Shown one piece after another: positions 17,701 through 26,111 of a DNA stretch of 64,000 nucleotides. Below the pieces are notes generated by a model. That model was not told where the DNA came from and did no database searches. It saw only the letters and a program-made list of their open reading frames with translations. The position numbers were made by a program, and so were the translations under genes. The stretch lies in contig CP109468.1 of assembly GCA_036227345.1 (NCBI GenBank), forward strand, positions 7,812,001 through 7,876,000, in the 5' to 3' direction. The number at the start of each line of letters is the position of its first letter. Within the stretch, counting starts at the first letter, position 1. Origin of the DNA: Streptomyces sp. NBC_01463 (GTDB lineage: Bacteria > Actinomycetota > Actinomycetes > Streptomycetales > Streptomycetaceae).

Positions 17701-19131
17701 ATGTCGCGTATCCAGCCCACCGCGGGCGCCGGCGCGCCCGGCCTCGGCGCCACCCGCGTCGCCGCGGTCGTCGGATTCCTGGTCTTCGTCGAGCTGACCA
17801 GCGGCATCATCCAGGGGATGATGCCGACCCTGCTCCCCGAGCTCGGCACCGTACTGAACGTCGGCGCGGGCGACCTCAACTGGGTCAACGCCGCACAGCT
17901 CCTCGCCGCCGCCGTCTCCGTGCCGCTGTTCGGCAGGCTCGGGGACATGTACGGCCACCGGCGGCTGCTGCGCATCGCCGTCCTCTGTCTCGCCGTCGGT
18001 TCCGTGCTCGTCGCCTGGGCGCCCTCCTTCGAGGTGCTGCTGGTCGGCCGGGTGCTCCAGGGACCGCTCGCCGCGCTCCTGCCCCTGGAGATCGGACTGG
18101 TCCGCGACCGGCTGGACGCCGCGGGCGCCCGCAGCGCCATCGCCATGCTCGTCGGGGCGCTGACCTTCGGCGCCAGCGCCGGCATGGTCATCTCCGGACT
18201 GCTCCGCGAGGTCATCTCCTCCGTGCACGGCGTCCTCTGGATCCCCGCCGCCGCCACCGTCCTGTGCGCCGGAGTCGTCTTCTTCCTGGTGCCCGAGTCC
18301 AAGACCCGGGCCGAGGGCAGGGTCGACTGGGCCGGCGCCGGACTCCTCAGCGTCGGACTCGCCACCCTGCTGCTCGGCATCTCCCAGGGACCCAAGTGGG
18401 GCTGGACCGACGCGGCCACCCTCGGCCTGTTCGCCGTCGCCGCGGTCACCCTCGTCGTCTGGGTCCTGGTCGAACTCCGCGTCGCCGAGCCGATCGTCGA
18501 CATCCGCCTGACCGTGCAGCGCACCCTGCTCCCCGTCTACGCGGCGAGCTTCCTGCTGGGCACCGCCCTGTTCGGCGCCCAGACGGCACTGGTGCTCTTC
18601 GTCTCCTCGCCCGCCGACAAGGTCGGCTACGGATTCGGCTACGACGCCCTCGGGATCGCCTGGCTGATGCTGCCGTCCGGCGTCATGGCCTTCGTCGCCT
18701 CGCTGTTCGCCTCCCGGCTCTTCAAGCTCATCGGCGGACGCGGCGCCCTGGCGCTCAGCGGGGTCCTCATGGCGATCGGCTACGTGTTCCTGATCGCCGC
18801 CCACGACCACCCCTGGCAGTTCGTCGTCGTCAACGTCGTCGTCGGCGCGGGCGTCGGTCTCGCCCTCAGCGCGATGCCCGTCCTGATCGTCGACTCCAGC
18901 CCCCACGAGCGCACCGCCATCGCCACCGGCATCTACAACACCGCCAAGACCGTGGGCGGTTCCGTCGCGGGAGCCGTCTTCGCGGCCATCCTCACCGCCC
19001 TCACCTTCAAGGGCACCGAGATCCCGACGATCGACGCCTACACCACCGTGTGGTGGTGCTGCGCCGCGGTCTCGGTCCTCGTCGCCGTCGCCGCGGCGAT
19101 CGTGGCCCGCCCCGCGAAAGCCGCCAACTGA
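17701..19131 (+). CDS. MFS transporter (DHA2-like) of the amidase operon
   Basis: 476-residue membrane protein with 12-14 hydrophobic segments. The loop 2-3 motif is GRLGDMYGHRRLLR, and segment 5 carries GALTFGASAGMVISGLL, similar to the drug/proton antiporter motif C region of DHA2 proteins. ATG at 17701 is preceded by TGGAGAACCC. It lies 91 bp after the amidase gene and 47 bp before the amidohydrolase gene on the same strand. Either uptake of the amide substrate or export of a toxic amide is possible; context favours uptake, family resemblance favours efflux. Confidence 0.82.
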   Translation: MSRIQPTAGAGAPGLGATRVAAVVGFLVFVELTSGIIQGMMPTLLPELGTVLNVGAGDLNWVNAAQLLAAAVSVPLFGRLGDMYGHRRLLRIAVLCLAVGSVLVAWAPSFEVLLVGRVLQGPLAALLPLEIGLVRDRLDAAGARSAIAMLVGALTFGASAGMVISGLLREVISSVHGVLWIPAAATVLCAGVVFFLVPESKTRAEGRVDWAGAGLLSVGLATLLLGISQGPKWGWTDAATLGLFAVAAVTLVVWVLVELRVAEPIVDIRLTVQRTLLPVYAASFLLGTALFGAQTALVLFVSSPADKVGYGFGYDALGIAWLMLPSGVMAFVASLFASRLFKLIGGRGALALSGVLMAIGYVFLIAAHDHPWQFVVVNVVVGAGVGLALSAMPVLIVDSSPHERTAIATGIYNTAKTVGGSVAGAVFAAILTALTFKGTEIPTIDAYTTVWWCCAAVSVLVAVAAAIVARPAKAAN

Positions 19132-19178
19132 ACGTCCGCCCAGCCCCCTTGCGCCCTCTCCAGGGAAGGAACAGCGCC

Positions 19179-20426
19179 ATGCCCGCCCCCACCACCTCCG
19201 TACTCCTGCACAACGGCCTGCTCATCGACGGCACCGGGCGCGAACCGGTCCGCGACGGCGCGGTCCTCATCGAGGACGGCCGCGTCGTGTGGGCGGGCCC
19301 GGCCGGGGACCGCCCCGCCACCACGGCCGCGACGAGGCGCATCGACGTCCACGGCGACGCGATACTCCCCGGCTTCATCGACTGCCACGTCCACATGGCC
19401 GCCCCGGGAACGGCCATGAGCCACGCCGAGATCGCCACCCTCCCGCACAGCCTGCTCACCTTCCTCGCCGGGCCCCGGATGAAGCAGACCCTCGAAGCCG
19501 GTGTCACCACCGCACGCGACCTCGGCGGCGCCGACGCCGGACACCGGCGCGCCGTCGAGTCCGGTCTGCTCGTCGGCCCCCGTCTCCAGGTCGCGGTCGC
19601 CATGCTCAGCCCGACCGGCGGGCACGGCGACTTCCGGTCCGGCAACGACGACCGCCCCAACAACAACGCCATGGGGCGGCTGGCCGACGGCCCCGCCGAA
19701 TGCCGCAGGGCGGTCCGCGACGTGCTGCGCCGGGGCGCCGACTGCGTCAAGATCGCGGCGACCGGCGGGGTGTGGAGCCCGACCGACCAGCCCGACGACG
19801 ACGGGTTCCTGGAGGACGAGATCCGTACGATCACGGAGATCGCCGCCGGACACCGGGGCAAGAAGGTCGCCGCCCACGCCCAGGGCAGGGGCGGAATCCT
19901 CAACGCGGTGCGGGGCGGTGTCGCCAGCGTCGAGCACGGCTACGAGATCGACGACGAGGCCATCGGCCTGATGCTGGAGCGGGGCACTTTCCTCGTGCCG
20001 ACGCTCACCACGGCCAACACCGACCCGGACCCCGCGAAGGCCGCCCCCTGGGCGTACGCGAAGAAGAAGCACTGGCAGGACGTCGCCCGCCGGCACATCC
20101 CGCGCGCCGTCGAGCGCGGGGTGCGGATCGCGATGGGCACCGACTGCGGCATCGCCGAGCACGGCACCAACCTGCGCGAGCTCGGATACCTCGTGGAGTG
20201 CGGCATGACCCCGATGGGCGCCCTGCGCGCCGGTACCGCCGAGGCCGCCGAACTCCTGGGACTCGCCGCCGAGATCGGCACCCTGGAGCCCGGCAAGCGC
20301 GCGGACGTCGTGATCGCCCGCGGCAACCCGCTCGAAGACATCGGGGCCCTCGGCGACCCCGCGAACATCCTGCTGGTCATGAAGGACGGCGTCGCCTACA
20401 AGGACGTCGAAGGGCTCGCCGCCTGA
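19179..20426 (+). CDS. Metal-dependent amidohydrolase (imidazolonepropionase/prolidase-like)
   Basis: 415 residues of the amidohydrolase superfamily. Metal-binding HxH is in LPGFIDCHVHMA; further ligands are likely in VAAHAQGRGG, VEHGYEID and MGTDCG. The C-terminal GTLEPGKRADVVIARGNPLEDI is the classic composite-domain strand. It resembles the Xaa-Pro/Xaa-Arg dipeptidase and imidazolonepropionase-like branch. ATG at 19179 follows GGAAGGA. Third gene of the amide operon, so it likely acts on the amidase substrate or product. Its 3' end overlaps the convergent GNAT gene by 31 bp. Confidence 0.88.
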   Translation: MPAPTTSVLLHNGLLIDGTGREPVRDGAVLIEDGRVVWAGPAGDRPATTAATRRIDVHGDAILPGFIDCHVHMAAPGTAMSHAEIATLPHSLLTFLAGPRMKQTLEAGVTTARDLGGADAGHRRAVESGLLVGPRLQVAVAMLSPTGGHGDFRSGNDDRPNNNAMGRLADGPAECRRAVRDVLRRGADCVKIAATGGVWSPTDQPDDDGFLEDEIRTITEIAAGHRGKKVAAHAQGRGGILNAVRGGVASVEHGYEIDDEAIGLMLERGTFLVPTLTTANTDPDPAKAAPWAYAKKKHWQDVARRHIPRAVERGVRIAMGTDCGIAEHGTNLRELGYLVECGMTPMGALRAGTAEAAELLGLAAEIGTLEPGKRADVVIARGNPLEDIGALGDPANILLVMKDGVAYKDVEGLAA

Positions 20427-20962
20427 GCGGACGCGGCGGTGTCCCGGCCGACCGCCTTGTAGTAGAAGGTGGTCGGCTTCAGGACACCGGCCGGGTCACC
20501 GGCGTAGTCCGGCACGGACCCGCACTCCGTCCAGCCGGCCGAGCGGTACAGCCGCTCGGCCTGGCTGCCGCTCTCGGTGTCCAGGATCAGCAGCGTGAGC
20601 CCGTCCCCGGCCGCCGAACGCTCCACCGCGTCGAGCAGCGCCCGGCCGAGCCCCCGGCCCTGAGCCGACGGGCGGACGATCAGCTTGGCGACCTCGGCCC
20701 GGTGGCGGGCGTTGGGCAGCGGGGCCGGCACGAGGCCGATGGTCCCCGCGATCCGCTCGCCGTCCCGGGCGATCCACACCCGGTGGTGCCCCGCCTCCAC
20801 GGACGCGGCGCGCTCCCGCCACCAGCACGCGGCGGCGGCCCGGTCGAGCGGCGCCAGGAAGCCCACGGACGCCCCGCCCTCGACCGTCTCCACCAGGAGG
20901 GCGGCCAGTTCATCGGCGTAGGTGACCAGTTCGGGTCCGGTCACCGGGACGATCTCGGTCAT
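20396..20962 (-). CDS. GNAT-family N-acetyltransferase
   Basis: 188 residues. The acetyl-CoA site motif VAKLIVRPSAQGRGLGRALLDAVE (Q/RxxGxG/A form QGRGLG) lies near residues 90-113, followed by LLILDTESGSQAERLYRSAGWTECG, typical of GNAT motif B. It starts 14 bp after the stop of the XRE-cupin regulator gene, so the two are an operon; this pairing recurs in actinomycetes. The C-terminal tail overlaps the amidohydrolase 3' end by 31 bp on the other strand. The substrate is unknown; small-molecule amine or antibiotic acetylation is possible. Confidence 0.9.
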   Translation of the reverse strand: MTEIVPVTGPELVTYADELAALLVETVEGGASVGFLAPLDRAAAACWWRERAASVEAGHHRVWIARDGERIAGTIGLVPAPLPNARHRAEVAKLIVRPSAQGRGLGRALLDAVERSAAGDGLTLLILDTESGSQAERLYRSAGWTECGSVPDYAGDPAGVLKPTTFYYKAVGRDTAASAQAASPSTSL

Positions 20963-20975
20963 GCGGCGGGTCCTT

Positions 20976-21557
20976 TCACGGTGCGACGATCATCAGTGCG
21001 TAACGGACCCGATCCGGGCCCGGACAGTGGAAGCGGGACGGACCGCGCAGCCGGAACCGCAGGCAGTCGCCCGGGCCGGCCGTGTGCACGGTGGCGTCGA
21101 CGGTGAGGTGCAGCGTCCCCTCCAGCACCCAGATGTGCTGCTCGAGGCCGGGGACCGGCGGATTCCCGTACGCGATCACGGCGCCCGCGTCGAGGACGCC
21201 CTCGACGATCTCCGCGCGCAGGCCGGGATGCGGAGGCGAGACGGACCGGCGCACGAAACCCGACGCCTCGTCCCGCCACACCGTCTGACGCCCGGCGGGG
21301 ACGAGCTGCGGCGGCTGCTCCTCCACCTCCAGCAGCAGCCGGGACATGGTCCGCTCGTGGACGGTGCACAGCCGCCCGAGCTGGGCGGCGGTCGGGCTCA
21401 GCTCGCCGCGCTCCAGCCGGGAGAGCGTGGAGCGGCTCAGCCCGCTGCGCCGGGCCAGCTCGTCCAGCGACCAGCCGCGCTCGACGCGCAGTTCACCGAG
21501 GCGTGCCGCGAGCCCGGCCTCGACGGACGAGATCCCGCTCCCGTCTGTTTCTCTCAC
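20976..21557 (-). CDS. XRE-family HTH regulator with C-terminal cupin domain
   Basis: 193 residues. N-terminal HTH (LGELRVERGWSLDELARRSGLSRSTLSRLERGELSPTAAQLGRL, residues about 15-60) followed by a cupin sensor domain (residues about 105-190; GLEQHIWVLEGTLHLTV ... AGPGDCLRFRL). The frame stays open upstream to an ATG at 21677, but the GTG at 21557 gives the normal family length and avoids a Pro/Ala-rich extension; its ribosome site is weak. It precedes the GNAT gene by 13 bp. It likely regulates this two-gene operon in response to a small ligand. Confidence 0.86.
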   Translation of the reverse strand: MRETDGSGISSVEAGLAARLGELRVERGWSLDELARRSGLSRSTLSRLERGELSPTAAQLGRLCTVHERTMSRLLLEVEEQPPQLVPAGRQTVWRDEASGFVRRSVSPPHPGLRAEIVEGVLDAGAVIAYGNPPVPGLEQHIWVLEGTLHLTVDATVHTAGPGDCLRFRLRGPSRFHCPGPDRVRYALMIVAP

Positions 21558-21719
21558 ATCAGAGATGCTATCCCCATTCGGAGAGGAATCGGTGCAGGGG
21601 CCGGAGGCCGCCGCTCCTGTGCTGCCGGTCGCGCCCCGCCGTGCCACGCTTGGACGGGGGAGGCCCGGACGGGGCACTTCGCGTACCGCCGGGTGGTTCC
21701 GCTACCCGAGGAGGCCGGC

Positions 21720-22154
21720 ATGGCCAGTACCAATGGAGAACCGAGAGCGCCCCGCGACACCGCGGCGCCCTCCAGCCCGTTCCGGACGGGCTGGACCGCC
21801 TTCGCGGCGATCCTGATGATCTTCGGCGGGGCCATGGCGGTCTTCCAGGGGATCGCCGCCATCGCCAAGGACGACGTCTTCGTCACCACCCGCGACTACG
21901 TGTTCCAGTTCAACCTGACGGGCTGGGGCTGGATCCACCTCGTTCTCGGCATCGTCATCGTGCTGGCCGGCTGCGCCCTGTTCACCGGGGCCGCCTGGGC
22001 GCGCGCCGTGGGCATCGTCCTCGCCGGACTCGGGGCGCTCGCCAACTTCCTGTGGCTGCCCCACTATCCGCTGTGGTCCATCGTGCTCATCGCCCTGGAC
22101 GTCTTCATCATCTGGGCACTCTGCGCGGCACCCGAACAGAGGGAGCGGGTCTGA
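21720..22154 (+). CDS. DUF7144-type small integral membrane protein
   Basis: 144 residues with four hydrophobic segments (about residues 25-48, 70-90, 95-112, 117-137). The pattern GWTAFAAILMIFGGAMAVFQGIAAI and WIHLVLGIVIVLAGCALF is typical of a widespread Streptomyces membrane family of unknown function. ATG at 21720 has a clear GAGGAGG 5 nt upstream. It stands alone, divergent from the XRE gene, and ends at a terminator hairpin. No function can be assigned. Confidence 0.87.
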   Translation: MASTNGEPRAPRDTAAPSSPFRTGWTAFAAILMIFGGAMAVFQGIAAIAKDDVFVTTRDYVFQFNLTGWGWIHLVLGIVIVLAGCALFTGAAWARAVGIVLAGLGALANFLWLPHYPLWSIVLIALDVFIIWALCAAPEQRERV

Positions 22155-22161
22155 CGTGAGG

Positions 22162-22188
22162 CCGCCCCGCCCGAGTGGGGCGGGGCGG
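22162..22188. terminator. GC-rich terminator between membrane protein and ClC genes
   Basis: 11-bp perfect stem CCGCCCCGCCC (22162-22172) and GGGCGGGGCGG (22178-22188) with a 5-nt loop, between convergent 3' ends at 22154 and 22190. Confidence 0.85.
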
Positions 22189-22189
22189 T

Positions 22190-23530
22190 TCACCGCCCGG
22201 CCGGCTCCGCCGCGAACGCCGCGGGCGGGGGAGTGATCCGCAGCGTGACGACGTAGGAGACGACCACCGACACGATCACGAGCGGCATCACCGTGAGCCC
22301 CTCGGAACCCAGCAGCAACGTGGCCAGCAGCACCGACGTCATCGGCAGCTTCAGCATGGCCACGCACATCGCCCCGATGCCCATGGCGAAACCGGAGGTC
22401 GGGTTCAGCCCGGGCAGGTGGGCGAGCGCCAGTCCGCCGGCCGCGCCCACGAACATCGCAGGGAAGACCGGCCCGCCCCGGAAGGCGCTCAACGAGGCGC
22501 AGTAGGCCAGCGACTTGCACGCGATGAGCACCAGCAGGGCTCCCACCGAGTACTGCGCGCTGTCGGAGAGGAGCGGGCCGAGGGCGTGCTCGCCCGAGTA
22601 CAGCACCTCCGAGCCCGACTTGCCGGTGCCCTCCGCGTACACGAGCGCCGCCACCCCGACCACCACCCCCATCACGGCGGTGGCCACCACCGTCCGCCGC
22701 TCCACCCGCGGCTGGAGGAACAGCGAGAGCCGGTGGATCGCCGCGCCCGCGAGGGCGGCACCCAGCCCGAGGGCGACGGCCCAGCCGAACTCGGCGACGG
22801 TGGGGCCGTCGGCGTGCGGCACCTCGTGCAGCGCCAGCGAGTACGTCCCCAGGCCCGTCCAGGAGCCGAGCCCGGTGAAGATCAGCGCGCCGATCCCCGC
22901 CGCGAGAAGCCCTGGCACGAGCGCCACCCCGAGCATCATCCCGGCCAGCCCCGAGGCCTCCATCAGCAGGAACGCACCGAGCAGCGGCGAGCCCAGCAGG
23001 GCGCTGACCGCGGCGAAACTGCCCGCCGCCCCCACCACGGCGCCGGCTCCCGGATCCAGGTCCGGCTTGACCAGCCGCGCCGCGTACACCGCCAGGCCCC
23101 CGCCCAGCGCGATGAGCGGAGCCTCGGGGCCGAGCACGGCGCCGAGGCCGAGGGAGGCGAGCGCCGCCAGCGCGATGCCGGGCAGCTGCGCGGCCGTCGG
23201 GGCGCCGGTGCTCACCAGCCCCTCGGCGGGCTTGTGCCCGCCGGTTCCCGGCAGGAAGCGCACGGCCGGCCCGGTCAGGAGACCGGCCACCGCGAGCAGC
23301 GGCACGGGCCACCACGAGGGGGTGCCGTCGAAGCCCAGGGCCTCGGGCAGATCGTGGTACGTCAGCGACTGCAGTTCGGAGACGAGCGCGAGGAAGCCGA
23401 ACGCCGCCGCCGAGACGGGCACGCCGATGATCGCCACCATCACCAGCAGGACCGTGTAGCCGCGGGTGCGGATCAGGGCGACGGGATCGGGCGGCCCGGC
23501 GGCGGGCGCTCCGGAGGACTTGTCCGGCAT
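22190..23530 (-). CDS. ClC-family voltage-gated chloride channel/antiporter
   Basis: 446 residues with about 10-12 hydrophobic helices. The selectivity-filter region reads GAVLGPEAPLIALGG (family GxEGP; here GPEAP), and SAFRGGPVFPAMFVGA matches the GxFxP filter motif in a variant form (RGGPVFP). The conserved GKSGSEVLYSGE-type linker helps identify the family. No C-terminal CBS domains, unlike eukaryotic ClCs. ATG at 23530. Chloride/proton exchange is the family role; the changed filter residues suggest the anion preference may differ. Confidence 0.88.
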   Translation of the reverse strand: MPDKSSGAPAAGPPDPVALIRTRGYTVLLVMVAIIGVPVSAAAFGFLALVSELQSLTYHDLPEALGFDGTPSWWPVPLLAVAGLLTGPAVRFLPGTGGHKPAEGLVSTGAPTAAQLPGIALAALASLGLGAVLGPEAPLIALGGGLAVYAARLVKPDLDPGAGAVVGAAGSFAAVSALLGSPLLGAFLLMEASGLAGMMLGVALVPGLLAAGIGALIFTGLGSWTGLGTYSLALHEVPHADGPTVAEFGWAVALGLGAALAGAAIHRLSLFLQPRVERRTVVATAVMGVVVGVAALVYAEGTGKSGSEVLYSGEHALGPLLSDSAQYSVGALLVLIACKSLAYCASLSAFRGGPVFPAMFVGAAGGLALAHLPGLNPTSGFAMGIGAMCVAMLKLPMTSVLLATLLLGSEGLTVMPLVIVSVVVSYVVTLRITPPPAAFAAEPAGR

Positions 23531-23672
23531 GCTCGTTGTCTCCTAGGCATCGCGGATCCCCGTGAACGCCCCGGGCCGGGAGCGTCTCCACGGTGATACC
23601 ACGATGTGGCGACTTGGGCGGGTATGTCCGCACCGGGCGGGCGTGACGCCGTCGGCCGGCGTGCGGCGCGGA

Positions 23673-25109
23673 TCAGGATCCGTCGCCGGCCGGCTCGGCC
23701 GAGGGCAGCCGGCCGGACCGCACCGCGTCGACCAGGGCCTGATGGTCGCGCTCGTTCCGGTCGGCGTACGCCTCCGCGAACTGCTGGAGCGCACGGTCGA
23801 ACACCTCGCCGCGGCCCAGATACGACGCGATCGCGATCCGGTCGCCGGAGCGGGCGTGGGCCCGTGCCAGAGTGGCACCGCAGACCTCGCCGAAGACACC
23901 GAGCCCCCGCGGAACCATCAGCTCCGGCTGGGCGATGCCCTTCCAGTCGCGCAACTGCCGGACGTAGAAGTCCCGGGGCCGGCCGTCGAAGCCGTCCACC
24001 CGCTCCCAGCCCAGGAAGATGTCGCTCGCCGCCTGCATCAGCCGCTGGCCCGCGACCACCCGGCTGCCCTGGTTGCGGTAGGGGCCCGCACCGGCATACG
24101 GGGCGAGCACCGAGGGACCGGCCTCCTTGGCCTGCAGGAAGAGCGGGTCCCCGCTGTCCCGGCCGAGCAGCAGGATGATCCAGCACCGGGTTCCGACGCT
24201 GCCCACACCGACCACCTTGCGCGCCACGTCGACGAGGCGGAATCCCGACAGCAGCGTGCGCCGGTCGGAGGCCAGACTGCGGGCGTAGCCGTCGATCAGC
24301 CGCCGGAACTGCTCCTCGAAGGCCCGGCGCTCCACCTCGGGCATCAGATCGGCGACCGGGACGAGCAGGGGCGGGTCCGCGGCGATCCGCCGCCGTCCGT
24401 CGACCACCTCGGTGAGTCTGCCGAAGGCCTGCAGGCTGTCCCGGGTACGGGCCTTGGCCATGGCACGGGCCACCTGCTTGCGCCCGCGCTTGCGCAACTG
24501 CTCCGTCGCGACGGTCCGCAGCCGCTCGGCGTCCGTACGCGCGTACCAGACGTCGAGATGGCGCATGCCGGCGAACCTGATCATCCACTCGCGGTACGAC
24601 CTGACCGTGGCCAGCACGACGGCGGCGCGCTCCCGGTCGCTGAAGCCGTTGGCCCGGCCCGCGATGACGAGGCTGGCGGCCAGCCGCTTGACGTCCCACT
24701 CCCAGGGCCCCGGCAGCGTCTCGTCGAAGTCGTTGATGTCGAAGAGCAACTGCCGCTCCGGCGATGCCAGCAGCCGGAAGTTCAGCAGGTGGGCGTCCCC
24801 GCACAGCTGGGCCCTGATCCCGGAGACCGGGGTGGCCGCCAGATCGGCGGCCATGATCGCGGCCGCGCCCCGGTAGAAGCGGAACGGCGACTCGGCCATG
24901 CGCCCGTAACGGATCGGGACGAGTTCGGGCACCCTTTCCGCCGACTGTGCCTCCAGGACGTCCAGCGGGTCGGGCCGGCCCGCCGGCGGCTCGAACACGG
25001 CGTGGCTGGAGCGCGGCACCGCACGGCGGGCCGCCTTGCCGCGCGCCGCCCGCTCGTCGGGCGTGGGGAACTCGCCGCCGTACCGTACCGGGCTGATGTC
25101 CTGCGGCAT
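23673..25109 (-). CDS. DUF2252 family protein
   Basis: 478 residues. Contains the family blocks: FYRGAAAIMAADL, CGDAHLLNFRLLASPERQLLFDINDFDET (the kinase-fold-like 'GDxHxxNF...DfDe' pattern), WDVKRLAAS, and C-terminal RDWKGIAQPELM and GEVCGATLARAHARSGD. This layout resembles phosphotransferase-fold proteins, but no activity is established for DUF2252. ATG at 25109 has GGAGGG 4-9 nt upstream; a longer open frame upstream lacks a site. Divergent from the broken GH15 gene by 166 bp. Confidence 0.88.
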   Translation of the reverse strand: MPQDISPVRYGGEFPTPDERAARGKAARRAVPRSSHAVFEPPAGRPDPLDVLEAQSAERVPELVPIRYGRMAESPFRFYRGAAAIMAADLAATPVSGIRAQLCGDAHLLNFRLLASPERQLLFDINDFDETLPGPWEWDVKRLAASLVIAGRANGFSDRERAAVVLATVRSYREWMIRFAGMRHLDVWYARTDAERLRTVATEQLRKRGRKQVARAMAKARTRDSLQAFGRLTEVVDGRRRIAADPPLLVPVADLMPEVERRAFEEQFRRLIDGYARSLASDRRTLLSGFRLVDVARKVVGVGSVGTRCWIILLLGRDSGDPLFLQAKEAGPSVLAPYAGAGPYRNQGSRVVAGQRLMQAASDIFLGWERVDGFDGRPRDFYVRQLRDWKGIAQPELMVPRGLGVFGEVCGATLARAHARSGDRIAIASYLGRGEVFDRALQQFAEAYADRNERDHQALVDAVRSGRLPSAEPAGDGS

Positions 25110-25275
25110 CGGGACCCTCCTGACCACCGTGCGGGCACGAAGGGACGACGCTGCCCGGCTCCTCCCGATCATCGCCGGTCGGCAGCGTTCCGGCACCAGC
25201 AGACGGGCGGCCGGGCGCCGGGACCGACTCCGGCGGATAGTGGGTGGTGCAGGACCTGCCTGGGATTGGACACGC

Positions 25276-26060
25276 ATGGACCGGTACCCGCCCATAGCCG
25301 ACCACGGTCTCGTGGGAGACCTGCAGACCGTCGCGCTGATCTCCGCCCAGGGTGTCGTCGACTGGCTGGCCGCGCCGAGGTTCGATTCACCCAGCGTCTT
25401 CGCCGCCCTGCTCGACCACGACCGGGGCGGCTTCTTCCGGCTGTCGCCCGACGGCCCCGGCCACTCCTGCCGGCAGCTCTACTACCCGGACACCGCCGTG
25501 CTGGTCACCCGGTTCATGTCACCGGACGGGGTCGGCGAGGTCCTCGACCGGATGGTCCCCTCGCTCACCGGGGCACCGACCGACCGGCACACCCTGGTGC
25601 GGGCCGTGCGCGCCGTGCGGGGAAGCGTCCTACGTCCAGCAGTACGGGAGCGCGGTCCTCGACGCCTCGCTCCTCCTGATGCCCCCGGGTCGGTTTCCTG
25701 GCCCCGAGGGACCCCAGTTGGCTCTCCACCCTGGACGCCATGGACCGCACGCTCGTCTCCGACAGCCTCGTCCACCGCTACGACCCGGCCGCCTCACCGG
25801 ACGGACTGCGCGGTGCGGAGGGCACGTTCAGCCTCTGCACCTTCCTGTACGTGGACGCCCTGGCCCGCGCCGGACGGCTGCGGCTGGCCCGCTACACCTT
25901 CGAGAAGATGCTCACCTATGCCAACCACGTCGGTCTCTTCGCCGAGGAGATCGGCCCAAGCGGCGAGCAACTGGGCAACTTCCCGCAGGCGTTCACCCAT
26001 CTCTCGCTCATCACCGCGGCGCGCACCCTCGACGAGGCGCTGGACACCCGGCGCGGCTGA
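25276..26060 (+). pseudogene. Broken GH15 glucoamylase/trehalase-like gene
   Basis: Three pieces of one GH15 protein lie in three frames. Piece 1 (25276 to about 25620) is the N-terminus, starting MDRYPPIADHGLVGDLQT and including RFDSPSVFAALLDHDRGG. Piece 2 (about 25622-25687), in another frame, encodes [21 protein letters not shown], which belongs near the C-terminal third of the family. Piece 3 (about 25689-26060) encodes [19 protein letters not shown] through [20 protein letters not shown]. The family is about 600 residues; only about 260 remain, so roughly 340 residues, most of the catalytic barrel, were deleted at the junction near 25620, and one extra base near 25688 shifts the frame again. 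Not functional. Confidence 0.9.
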
Positions 26061-26111
26061 AGCGGCGCGACGCCGGCCCGGGACGCACACCGCGGGTCAG
26101 CCGACGGCCGC

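Noticed and set aside
25276..26060. Sequencing error as the cause of the GH15 disruption
   Set aside because: One base could be an error, but the missing several hundred residues at 25620 cannot be, so it is kept as a pseudogene.
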